From UBA5069 sp963773745 (GTDB taxonomy: Bacteria > Chloroflexota > Anaerolineae > Caldilineales > Caldilineaceae), in NCBI GenBank assembly GCA_963773745.1, contig CAVZCL010000001.1, positions 434,001-498,000 on the forward strand: DNA of 64,000 nt, read 5' to 3'. Of this stretch, positions 53,131 to 62,701 are shown one piece after another. A program made the position numbers and the translations under genes. The stretch's first letter is position 1. The number at the start of each line of letters is the position of its first letter. Under the pieces are notes generated by a model that did no database searches, was not told the origin of the DNA, and worked only from the letters and a program-made list of their open reading frames with translations.

Positions 53131-54531
53131 CTACAGCATCTCCCTCACATCCACCACATGGCCATTCAGCGCCGCGGCTGCCGCCATGATCGGCGACATG
53201 AGCAGGCTGCGCGCGCCCGGCCCCTGCCGCCCCTGGAAGTTGCGGTTGCTGGTGCTTGCCACGTACTTGCCCGCGCCCGCCTTGTCGTCATTCATGGCCA
53301 GGCACATGGAGCAGCCCGCGCCGCGCCACTCAAAGCCGGCCTCGGTGAAGATGCGGTCGAGCCCCTCGGCTTCGGCCTGCGCCTTGATGGCCTTGGAGCC
53401 CGGCACAACCAGCGCCTGCACGTTGCTCGCCACACGCTTGCCCTGCACAATCGCCGACGCCTCGCGCAGGTCCTCAATGCGGCTGTTTGTGCACGAACCG
53501 ATGAAGACAATGTCGACGTGTTGCCCCTCCATGGCCTGGCCCGGCTGCAGCCCCATGTATTCGAGCGCGCTGAGCAGGCTGCGGCGGTCGGCTGGGTCCG
53601 CCAGTTCTTCCACGGTGGGGATGCGGCCGTTGACGCCGACGCCCTGCCCTGGGTTGGTGCCGTAGGTCACCATGGGCTGCAGTGCGTTTGCGTCGAGCGT
53701 CATCTCGCGGTCGAAGATGGCGTCATCGTCCGTCACAAGCGTTCGCCAGTAGGCAACTGCCTTCTCCCAGTCGTCTTCCCCGGGCGCATAGGGGCGTCCC
53801 TTGATGTATTCAAAGGTCGTGTCGTCGGGTGCAATCATGCCGGCACGCGCGCCGCCCTCAATGCTCATGTTGCAGATGGTCATGCGGTTTGCCATGCTCA
53901 ACCTGCGGATGGCGCTGCCGCGGTACTCGAAGACATAGCCGGTGCCCCCCGCCGCGCCGTTCTGCGCGATGATGGCAAGGATGATGTCCTTGGCGGTGAT
54001 GCCCAAACCCAACTCGCCCTCTACATTGATAGCGAAGGTTTTTGGCTTCTTCTGGAGCAGGCACTGCGTTGCCAGCACATGGCCCACTTCGCTGGTGCCA
54101 ATGCCAAAGGCCAGTGCGCCAAAGGCGCCGTGTGTGCTTGTATGGCTGTCGCCGCAGACAATCGTCATGCCGGGCTGCGTGACGCCCATTTCGGGCCCCA
54201 CCACGTGGACAATGCCCTGCACGTCCCCTTCAATGTCCCACAGGGTGACGCCGAAATCGGCGCAGTTTTCGCGCAGCGTGCGCACCTGTGTGGCGGCGTC
54301 GGCCGGCCACAGCGCAATGTCCACGTTGCGCGTGGGGATGGCGTGGTCCATGGTGGCAAAGGTGCGCTCGGGGCGGCGCACGGGCAGCCCGCGCTCGCGC
54401 AGTGTGGCAAAGGCCTGCGGTGACGTGACCTCGTGGATCAGGTGTGCGTCAATATAGAGTACAGCGGGAGCCGCTTCGTCCTGCGAAACAATGTGGGCGT
54501 CCCAGACTTTTTCGAATAGTGTTTTTGACAT
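53131..54531 (-). CDS. leuC: 3-isopropylmalate dehydratase large subunit
   Basis: 466-residue aconitase-family [4Fe-4S] enzyme subunit. 'TLFEKVWDAHIV' start, 'LYIDAHLIHEVTSPQAF', 'ATMDHAIPTRN', 'MTIVCGDSHTSTHGAFGALA' near 127, and cluster cysteines in 'VFIGSCTNSRIEDLREA' near 345 and 'GAGCSMCLAMNDD' near 407 (C-x-x-C). Ends 'TSNRNFQGRQGPGARSLLMS'. Length is normal. The citramalate pathway uses the same subunits. ATG at 54531. It lies downstream of gltB on the same strand, separated by 370 bp of non-coding or decayed sequence. Confidence 0.97.
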   Translation of the reverse strand: MSKTLFEKVWDAHIVSQDEAAPAVLYIDAHLIHEVTSPQAFATLRERGLPVRRPERTFATMDHAIPTRNVDIALWPADAATQVRTLRENCADFGVTLWDIEGDVQGIVHVVGPEMGVTQPGMTIVCGDSHTSTHGAFGALAFGIGTSEVGHVLATQCLLQKKPKTFAINVEGELGLGITAKDIILAIIAQNGAAGGTGYVFEYRGSAIRRLSMANRMTICNMSIEGGARAGMIAPDDTTFEYIKGRPYAPGEDDWEKAVAYWRTLVTDDDAIFDREMTLDANALQPMVTYGTNPGQGVGVNGRIPTVEELADPADRRSLLSALEYMGLQPGQAMEGQHVDIVFIGSCTNSRIEDLREASAIVQGKRVASNVQALVVPGSKAIKAQAEAEGLDRIFTEAGFEWRGAGCSMCLAMNDDKAGAGKYVASTSNRNFQGRQGPGARSLLMSPIMAAAAALNGHVVDVREML

Positions 54532-54619
54532 GCAAATTCCTCGTTGTGAGAATAAACCCGTGTTAAGCGCGCTCGGCGCTATTCCTCAAGAATCCAGTTC
54601 GACAGTCAAGCACCTCGTG

Positions 54620-54788
54620 TTACCTATTCCGAAGGAGACGCTTCACCCGTTCGTGAATCGATTCGGCAATTCCCGTAGCGCTCGCCACCTCAGCGCTGGT
54701 CACATCTTCGTCAAGACGTTTCAAGTTCACGCCGTTTGGTCGTGGCTGCAGCCTGCAACTCGATCAGGCTCAGAATGGCACCGCGCAT
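54620..54788 (-). pseudogene. Decayed small ORF between gltB and leuC
   Basis: From ATG 54788 the strand reads 'AILSLIELQAAATTKRRELE' and, after a frame change near 54720, 'LKRLDEDVTSAEVASATGIA' then 'ESIHERVKRLLRNR' and a stop at 54620. The amino-acid composition looks coding and helical, possibly an antitoxin-like protein, but no family is recognised. Nothing else is seen in 54532-54900. Confidence 0.3.
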
Positions 54789-54900
54789 GGGGTGGCGCTT
54801 TCTGCATGATTCTCCCTGGGGATTGAGGAGAGACGAATCGCAGCTTCTTGATCATCTGATACCATCTTCAAGCGCACTCGGACTCGAGCGCCCTACCCCT

Positions 54901-57900
54901 TCACAGTCTCTTCCACAATCCCTTCTTCTTCTTCCGAGCCCTCGGTGGCATTTTCGATGGCGACGATGTTCTCGCGCGGGCGGCCTGCCAGAAGAGTTGA
55001 AGCTGCCGCTCCCAATCCTCCAGAATCGCCTTGGCGCGCAGTGAGCCCGTCTTCTCGTAGTGTTCGAGGATCAGTTGCTTGAGCAGCGCGTCGTCACCGT
55101 TGCCGCGCATGCGGCGCACCGCGATGAGTTCGGGGTTGTAGCGACGCTCGAAGGTCTCGTTGATGTCATAGATGAAGGCCTGGCCACCGCTCATGCCGGC
55201 GCCAAAGTTGCGCCCCGTGTCACCCAGCACAACCACGGTGCCGCCCGTCATGTATTCGCAGCAATGTTCGCCCGCGCCTTCAATCACGGCTACGGCGCCG
55301 CTGTTGCGCACGCCAAAGCGCTCGCCCGCAATGCCGGCCGCGTGCAGCCGTCCGCCCGTTGCTCCATAGAGCACGGTGTTGCCGATGATCACATTCTGGT
55401 GCGGCACGTAGCGCGCATCTTCCGAGGGGCGCACAACAATCTCGCCGCCGCTCAGCCCCTTGCCCACGTAATCCTGCGCCTCACCCACGAGCAAGAGCGA
55501 GAGCCCGTTGATGCCAAAGGCGCCAAATGACTGCCCGGCCGACCCCGTGAAGGTAATCCGCACCTTGTCGGAGGGCAGCCCCTCGTCGCCGTAGCGCAAC
55601 GCAAGTTGACCCGACAGGCGGCCGCCGACCGTGCGCTGCGTGTTGTCAATCTTGTGCGCCAGACGGACGGGCGCGTCCGGATCGGCGCGCAGGCTGGCGA
55701 GCACCTGCTCGGTGATGCGGTCGCCAATGTTCGTCTCTACGGGCAGTTCGTTTCTGGGGAGCACGTTGCGGCGTGCGCTGCCCGTGTCGGGAACGCCCAG
55801 CAGCGGTGTCAGATCCAGGAAACCGGCCTCGCGCCCATGCACAACCTGCTCCAACAATTCGGGGTGGCCCACAACTTCGTCAAGGCTGCGGTAGCCCAGC
55901 GCGGCCAGCACCTCGCGCACCTCTTCGGCCACCGCCGTGAGGAAGCTCATGACCATCTCCGGCGTGCCAATGAACTTCTTGCGCAGCTCGGGGTCCTGCG
56001 TGGCCACACCCACAGGGCAGGTGTTCTTGTGGCAGACGCGCTGCCATGGTGCAGCCCTCGGCAATCAGCACGCTGGTGCCAAAGGAGTACTCATCGGCCC
56101 CCAGCATGGCGGCCATGACCACGTCGCGGCCGGTGGCAATGCCGCCGTCCGTGCGCAGGAGGACGCGCGGCCGCAGCCCGTTGGCCAGCAACACCTGATG
56201 CGTTTCGGAGAGGCCGATCTCCCACGGCAGGCCGGCATTCTTGATGCTGCTCAGCGGGCTTGCCCCCGTGCCGCCATTGGCGCCGCTAATGTGAATCACA
56301 TCGGCAAAGCCTTTGGCCACGCCGGCGGCAATTGTGCCTACACCCTGCTGCGCCACCAGCTTGACGCTGATCTTAGCTGTGGGGTTGATTGTCTTGAGGT
56401 CGTAGATCAGCTGCGCCAGGTCCTCAATGCTGTAGATATCATGATGGGGCGGCGGGCTGATGAGGGCGACGCCCGGCGTGCTGTGGCGCAGGATGGCAAT
56501 CTCGGCGGTGACCTTGTGGCCCGGGAGCTGGCCGCCCTCGCCCGGCTTGGAGCCCTGCGCCATCTTGATTTGGATCTCTTCCGCGCTCATCAAGTAGGCA
56601 GGCGTAACGCCAAAGCGGCCGGACGCAATCTGCTTGATGTTGCTGGCGCGCTCGGTGAAGTAGCGCTCCTTGGCCTCGCCCCCCTCGCCCGAGTTGCTCT
56701 TGCCACCCAGGCGATTCATGGCAACGGCCAGGTTTTCGTGCGCCTCGCTGCTCAACGCGCCGTGGCTCATGGCCGCGGTGCTAAAGCGGCGCAAGATGTT
56801 CATGGGCGATTCAACCTGCTCGACGGGAATCGCGGGGCGCGTGGCCACAAAGCCGAGCAGGTGGCGCGGCGCAAGGCGCATGCTGTTGAGCATGGCCGCA
56901 TAGACCTTGTGCTTTTCAAGGCTCTCGGTGCGCGTTGTGGCCTTCGCCACAGCTTGCAGCGCATGCACCACCTGCGGGCTCCACTCGTGCAGTTCACCGC
57001 CGCGGCGGGGCTTGTAGAGGCCCCATGTCTCAAGCTTGACCGTGCGGCTGGTCGCTGATTCGGGATAGCCTTTGGCGTGCCAGGTGAGCACATCTTCGGC
57101 CACGCTCTGGAAGCCGACGCCGCCAACGAGGCTCGGCGTATCAACAAAGGCAACGTCAAGCAGTTCGGAGCCCACACCCAGCGCCTCAAAGGTCTGCGCG
57201 CCGCAATAGGCGTCAATTGTGGCAATACCCATTTTGCTCATGATCTTGAGCAGGCCCTTGTCCACCGCCTTGACGAAATTACCCAACGCCTGCGCCAGCG
57301 TCATGCCCTCCGTGTGACGACCTTCGGCAACCATCTCTTCAATCGCGCTGTACACAAGGTGGGGATAGACGGCATTGGCGCCATAGCCAATCAGCGCGGC
57401 AAAGTGGTGCACCTCGCGTGGCTCGCCGCTTTCGCACACAATGCTGGCATTCATGCGCAGCCCCTGGCGAATCAGGTGGTGGTGGACGGCGCCCACGGCT
57501 ATCAGTGCGGGAATCGGCAGCGTGTGCATATCGGCCGTGGCGTCGCTAATGATGAGGATGCGCGCACCACCCCGCACCGCGCGTTCGGCCTCGGCGCAGA
57601 GGCGCGCCACGGCCGCGCGCAGGGCTGCGCCTGCCGCGGCTGCGCCGCCGTCCGGCGACTGCCAGACGGAAGCAACCGTTGCGGCGCTAAACTCCGGCTC
57701 GGCCATGTTGCGCAGCGCCGCCATATGCGCCGGCTTGAGGACAGGCGATTTCAGTTCGATGAGCCGCGTTGCCTCGGGCGTCTCGCTGAGCAGATCGGCG
57801 CGCTGACCAAGCAGCATGCGCGTGCTCATCACCATCTCCTCGCGCAGCGGATCTATGGGCGGATTTGTCACCTCGGCAAAGCGCTGCTTGAAGTAGCCGA

Positions 57901-59634
57901 AGAGAGAACGCGGCAGCATGCTCATGACGGCAGGCGGCGCGTCGTCACCCATGCTGCCCACGGGCTCCTGCCCATTCAGCACCATGGGGCGCAGCACGAC
58001 CACAATCTCCTCGCTGGAGTAGCCAAAGCTCAACTGCTGCTGCACCAGTTCCGGGCTCGGATGCTCGCGATCGGTCTCTTCAAGCCCATTGGATGACGCT
58101 GCGCCATCGGTTGCATGCGCCGGTGCGGCCTGGGCTGCCCCCTCGCCTGCGGCTTTTGCGCGTCGGGCCACCACATCATCCAGATTGACGAGATTCTCGA
58201 GCACCCAGCGATCATAGGGTTTGCGCGTGGCAAAGTAGCGCGTCACCTCGTAGTCATTCATCACCGCGCCACGCGTTGTGTCGACGCAAAAGATTTCGCC
58301 CGGCCCCAGCTTGCCCTTCTGAATCACGCGGCGACTCGTCGTAGTCAACCGCGCCCACTTCGCTGGATCTGGATTACGAAACCGTTGTCGAGCACGACGT
58401 AGCGGGCGGGACGCAGGCCATTGCGGTCAAGGATCGTGCCTACGATACGGCCGTCGGTCCACGTAACGGCCGCGGGGCCATCCCACGGCTCAATCAGCGC
58501 GCTGTGATATTGGTAGAAGGCGCGCCGCGACGGGCTCACTTCGCCCTCGGGCATGCGCTCCCACGCCTCGGGAATCATCATGAGCATGGCGTGGCGAATG
58601 TCGCGCCCGCTGCGTACAAGCAGTTCGAGCTGGTTGTCGAGCTTGCCGCTGTCGCTGCTCTCGCGCGCAATAACGGGGCGCAATTGGCTTACATTGTCGC
58701 CCCACACCGGGTGCGACAAATCGGCCTCGCGCGCGCGCATCCAGTTCTCGTTGCCCTGGAGCGTGTTGATTTCGCCGTTGTGGCAGACCATGCGGAAGGG
58801 CTGTGCGCGTTCCCACGTGGGGAAGGTGTTGGTCGAGTAGCGCTGGTGGAAGACTGCGATGGCGCTTGTGAAGTCGGTGTCGCTCAGGTCGGGGTAGAAG
58901 TGCACGAGTTCGGTGGCGAGCACCAGCCCCTTGTAGACAATGGTGCGCCCGCTGAGCGACGCAATGTAGAGGCGCTGGACGCCCTTCTCGTGCGCCCGGT
59001 TTACGATCATTTTGCGCGCCCGGTAGAGCGCGCGCTCGAACTCGTCGCCCGCATCGCACGCCTCGGGGGTGCGCCGCACAATCACCTGCTCCATCCACGG
59101 GCGGCTGGCAGCGGCGCGCCGTCCCAGCGCTTCCTCAATCACCGGCACTGAGCGGAAGGTGAGCACCTCGAGCTTGAGTTCGGCGCAGACGTCGCGAATG
59201 ATGGCGCGTGCGTTGCTGCGGTCTTCGGCATCCTGACGGAAGAGGTAGAGCTGCCCCACGGCAATGTCGGATGCAGGGGGCGCTTCAATGCCCAGCCGCT
59301 CGAGCTCGCGCTTGAAGAACTCGTAGGGAAGCTGCGTCAGAATGCCTGCACCGTCACCCGTCTTGCGGTCGTCGGCCACGGCCCCGCGGTGGGCGTGGTT
59401 GCAAAGCGCCTCAAGCGCCATCTCGATGACGCGATGGGAGCGCCGCCCCTCCACATGGGCCACAAAGCCAATGCCGCAGGCGTCGTGCTCAAAGCGCGGA
59501 TTGTAGAGTCCGTTGGCAGCGGGCAAGTCGAAGGCGCGCGGCACGATGGCGTCGGTGGCGCGCGCACTATGCGCAATTTGAGGGTGTGCGGGCATGAAGT
59601 CAGGCTGAGCGGGTTGCTCGGATGAGGTGCTCAA
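54901..59634 (-). CDS. gltB: Glutamate synthase large subunit, three one-base insertions
   Basis: Transfers the glutamine amide to 2-oxoglutarate. About 1577 residues in three frames. First part (59634-58350): catalytic N-terminal Cys in 'FEHDACGIGFVAHVEG' near residue 53, which implies a propeptide, and a class II amidotransferase domain ('QRYSTNTFPTWERAQPF', 'MVCHNGEINTLQGNENWM'). Frame changes near 58358 and 58335: removing one base at each restores 'EVGAVDYDESRVIQKGKLGP'. Second part: central and FMN domains ('LISPPPHHDIYSIEDLAQLI', 'ISGANGGTGASPLSSIKNAG'). A third extra base near 56048 splits the iron-sulfur segment 'GCTMARVCHKNTCPVGVATQ'. Third part: GXGXG beta-helix domain. No gltD adjoins it. 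Confidence 0.93.
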
Positions 59635-59925
59635 TGGGTTTCTCCTTCAAGTGCGAACACGCACACGCAGCAAGTGGTGCTGCGGCGGCGATGGTTGTTC
59701 GTTCGGGATGCACACAATCGTGCGACCGGCGAAGTGGCGACAGACAGTCGAGCGATTCAGCTTCGTGCGACAAATCGGTCGTCGGCCGTGACGACAATGG
59801 GCCTTCCACATTGAAGGAAGCAACACTGCGTGGGATGGCGAACTTTACCACAGGATACCTCCTGTAGCAAACACTTTTTTCGCTTGTGCAACATGGCACA
59901 ATGGGGCGGTGCAATCCCTTCGCGT

Positions 59926-59981
59926 CGCCGATGTCAGCGGTCCGATGTCCGCGGATCGATGTCCGCGGTCCGATGTCCGCG
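59926..59981. repeat. Four tandem 14-bp units upstream of gltB
   Basis: CGCCGATGTCAGCG, GTCCGATGTCCGCG, GATCGATGTCCGCG, GTCCGATGTCCGCG in direct succession. They lie about 290 bp upstream of the gltB start, in a 755-bp gap (59635-60389) that otherwise holds only the two repeats listed next. Confidence 0.85.
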
Positions 59982-59990
59982 TCGCGTTTC

Positions 59991-60053
59991 GTAGCGGCTG
60001 CTTCAGCTGCCGTAGGTGGAGATTGCAGCGCGCCCTCGAGAACGGCGGCTGAT
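59991..60053. repeat. GTAGCGGCTGCTTCAGCTGC-type inverted repeat (family F, copy 2)
   Basis: GTAGCGGCTGCTTCAGCTGC at 59991, CCCTCGAGAACGGCGGCTGA at 60034-60053. Same architecture as copy 1 at 41579-41641. Confidence 0.75.
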
Positions 60054-60098
60054 GGATGGTGCAAAATTGTTTCGATATGGGTTGGTTGGCTCGGCGGG

Positions 60099-60296
60099 GC
60101 CGCCGAGGGTTGAAACCCCCGGCTAGGCAAACCAAGTCCACTCAAGTGGACTGGCTGGAGAGAGTGACCGCTCTGCGCGAGCGCCACTGTCGGAGGGCTG
60201 GAAGCCCCCCGCTACGAGTCCCCCGACGTACGGCGCGCTGTGAGTCCACTTGAGTGGACTTGGTTTGCCTAGCCGGGGGTTTCAACCCTCGGCGGC
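60099..60296. repeat. 54-bp perfect inverted repeat with CTAGGCAAACCAAG core (family C, copy 2)
   Basis: Arms 60099-60152 and 60243-60296 are exact reverse complements over 54 bp. Each arm is hairpin 1 (GAGGGTTGAAACCC type), core GGCTAGGCAAACCAAGTC, hairpin 2 (AGTCCACTCAAGTGGACT). The loop contains a single GTAGCGG-type arm at 60191-60216. It matches the layout of the element at 20959-21208. Confidence 0.95.
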
Positions 60297-60389
60297 TCCT
60301 GCGGCGCGCACCGCTTTATTTCGGCAACATTCATCAGCCGCCGCTACGAATGCCGTACACTGCGGAGATGCACGAGTGAAGCCGTCGTG

Positions 60390-62366
60390 CTAGTCCTTTG
60401 GCGCGCGCCGCCAAAGCAGCAGCGCCGCCACAATCGCAAGCAGCAGCACCAGCGCACCCAGCAAGCCAAGCGTGGCCGGGTCCGTGTTACCGAAGGGTCC
60501 AGGGGGCGGCTGACTTGTGCCTGTAGCGGTCGGAGTCAGTGGCGCATCCGGGCTGCCGGTGGCGTCCGTCGTTCCCGCTTCAGAGCCGGTTGCAGCGGGC
60601 GGGGGCGTGGAGGGCTCTGCTGACGGTTGCAGTGCGAAGGTGGGCGCAGGCGTTGGCCCTGCGGTCACCTCGGCGAGGGTGCGTGCGCCGGCAATGAAAT
60701 CACCCGCAATGCGCTGGCGGTCGGCGGCGGGCCAGAGCGCCAGACCGGCGGCCAGCGACTCTATTTGCGCTTCCTCGAGCAGGGAGACAACCGTGAAGAG
60801 CGTTTGCCCGCCCAGCGGCCAGAGAATCTCGCGCGCCGATGCATCCAGCAGCAGGAAGCGGCGCGCGGCCACGCCATCGTTCCAGGCGAGGAGCTTGTCG
60901 AGGCGGTCACGCGTCATCTCGGCCGGCTGCGTAAAGCGATGGATGCCAATCGCTGCCACCTGCGCGAGGTCATCATTGGCCACGTCCGCCCAGGCCAGTG
61001 TTGTCTCTACAGAGGCAGTATCGGCCAGAATTGTGCCCGCAGCGGGCGGCAGCGCGAGCAGCTTGTCGAAATCGCCCGTTTCAAGGGCCTGATCAAGCGC
61101 GCCGCGGCCCAGGCTATCGAGGAAGACATCCTCGAGCATTTGCAGGCGTTCAAGATCGCCCAGCGGCAGTTCACTCAGAAGCGCGCGGAACGAAGCGTTT
61201 TCCGCAGCGAGCGTGCAGACGCTGGGGTAACGGCCGCAGAAGCGGTCCCACTCTTCGATCATGCTTACCGCCGTCTCGAGCGAGGTAATGGAGGCTTCCT
61301 CGGGCAAGCCGGCGCGCACGGCGTCGGCCACCTCGCTGCGAATGCGCGTCTTCACATCCTCGCTGGTGAGCGCTTCCTCAATCTGCGGGAGCGCGCCCTT
61401 GCCCCCCTCCACAAGATCCCAAACAATGAGCGCGATGCCCACCACCCAGCCCGCTACAGGTATGAAGGTTGAGCCTGCGCGGCCGAGAACGCGCCCGATA
61501 ATCTTGCCCGCCACCCGCTCCGCAAGCTTTTCGCTAATGCGTGCGGCGACGCGCGTGCCCACCTCCGTAACGACGATGATGCCCGCACCGGTGATGAGGC
61601 CGCCGTGGGTGTCAACGATGCCGATGTTCACGTCGTCCGGGTCAAAGGTCACCGTACCGGTGCTGGCAACGGACGCGCGCACGCTCTCCTGAAATGCGCC
61701 GAAGAGCGCGTTGGAGTAGGTGCTGCCCACGTAATCGCGCAGGCAGAGGAAGGCAGTGGAGGCGGCGGCGGCCAGTTCGGCGTTGATCTGGCGCGCGATT
61801 TCGTCTCCGATCGCCGCCGAAAGCGCACCAATTGTGGAGGTGAAGACTTCTGACGTAAACGCATCCTGCGAGATGCGCTGGGCGAACTCTTCGGCCCTGC
61901 CGGCAGACCAGCCGGAGAGCAGGCGCGACCAGTAGCCCTCCTCGGCGGCTACCTGTTCCACGGCGCGCGCCACTTCGGCATCGACCACAGCGTCTACGTT
62001 GAGTTCGCGCCACTTGCGCTCCACCAGCGCGTCAATGTCCAGCGTGCCGGTGGAGTCGTCAATCACCGCCAGCGCGGCGCTCTGGATTTCGCTCCGCAGC
62101 GTATCGCGGTCAGCGTCGGTGCACTGCCCCACCGTGTACCTGCTGGCGCTGGGCAGATCCATCTCGGCCGCCCTGGGCAGCGGGTCGATCATCGAAGCCG
62201 GCACGGTTGGGGAGAGGGGCGCAGGCGTTTGCGCATGTGCAGGCAGGTGGTTCAGCAGCAGCGCAATCACGACCGCCACCTGCACTAGCGCGAGGTGGCG
62301 GTTGTGCAATTGTCCTTTGCAATTCCTTGCGTCTCTGCGTCTTTGTATCGAATCTTTATTCGGCAT
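60390..62366 (-). CDS. Membrane-anchored hypothetical protein, paralogue of the gene at 62.7-64 kb
   Basis: 658 residues, no recognised domain. Signal peptide with core 'LVQVAVVIALLLNHLPAHA', a large helical extracellular part, a hydrophobic Gly-rich segment 'RVLGRAGSTFIPVAGWVVGI' near residue 290-310, a Pro/Thr-rich linker from about 570, and a C-terminal TM 'LGLLGALVLLLAIVAALLLW' followed by basic residues, so most of it lies outside with a type-I-like anchor. The segment R-V-L-G-R-x-G-S-T-x-I-P-x-A-G-W-V-V-G, then G-A-L-P-Q-I-x-E and I-R-S-E-V-A-D-A, is shared with the upstream paralogue. A glycine-zipper-like stretch hints at membrane interaction. Function unknown. Confidence 0.75.
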   Translation of the reverse strand: MPNKDSIQRRRDARNCKGQLHNRHLALVQVAVVIALLLNHLPAHAQTPAPLSPTVPASMIDPLPRAAEMDLPSASRYTVGQCTDADRDTLRSEIQSAALAVIDDSTGTLDIDALVERKWRELNVDAVVDAEVARAVEQVAAEEGYWSRLLSGWSAGRAEEFAQRISQDAFTSEVFTSTIGALSAAIGDEIARQINAELAAAASTAFLCLRDYVGSTYSNALFGAFQESVRASVASTGTVTFDPDDVNIGIVDTHGGLITGAGIIVVTEVGTRVAARISEKLAERVAGKIIGRVLGRAGSTFIPVAGWVVGIALIVWDLVEGGKGALPQIEEALTSEDVKTRIRSEVADAVRAGLPEEASITSLETAVSMIEEWDRFCGRYPSVCTLAAENASFRALLSELPLGDLERLQMLEDVFLDSLGRGALDQALETGDFDKLLALPPAAGTILADTASVETTLAWADVANDDLAQVAAIGIHRFTQPAEMTRDRLDKLLAWNDGVAARRFLLLDASAREILWPLGGQTLFTVVSLLEEAQIESLAAGLALWPAADRQRIAGDFIAGARTLAEVTAGPTPAPTFALQPSAEPSTPPPAATGSEAGTTDATGSPDAPLTPTATGTSQPPPGPFGNTDPATLGLLGALVLLLAIVAALLLWRRAPKD

Positions 62367-62377
62367 TTGGGAATTGT

Positions 62378-62701
62378 TTAATCGGCCTGCGCAAAGCGAA
62401 AGCCGTTGCCATAGGCGATCACCTGCACAGCACCGTCCACCACCAGCGGATGCGAGATTTTCAACCCGACGACGCCGTCATAGCCCATGGATGCGGCGCG
62501 CGCCTCCATCTCGGCCAGCGCCACGTTGATTCCATCCTGAATCAGCGCCTCATAGTGGGGCATGCGCCCGCCCAGCATGTTGCGGATGTTCTCGCGCACA
62601 TCCTTGACGACGTTGGCGGCGCTCACAATTACCACGGTGACAATGCCGCCCACCTCAATCGGGCGATCCGGCAGCGTGTCGAGCGCAATCAATTGCGTCA
62701 T
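62378..62701 (-). CDS. YbjQ/UPF0145-family protein
   Basis: 107 residues, the usual size of the pentameric YbjQ family. 'LIALDTLPDRPIEVGGIVTV', 'AANVVKDVRENIRNMLGGRM', 'YEALIQDGINVALAEMEARA', 'MGYDGVVGLKISHPLV' and 'VQVIAYGNGFRF' follow the family order (a putative heavy-metal-binding fold; function uncertain). Its ATG overlaps the stop of the upstream paralogue by 4 nt and the downstream paralogue starts 12 nt after its stop, so the three genes form one operon. Confidence 0.88.
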   Translation of the reverse strand: MTQLIALDTLPDRPIEVGGIVTVVIVSAANVVKDVRENIRNMLGGRMPHYEALIQDGINVALAEMEARAASMGYDGVVGLKISHPLVVDGAVQVIAYGNGFRFAQAD

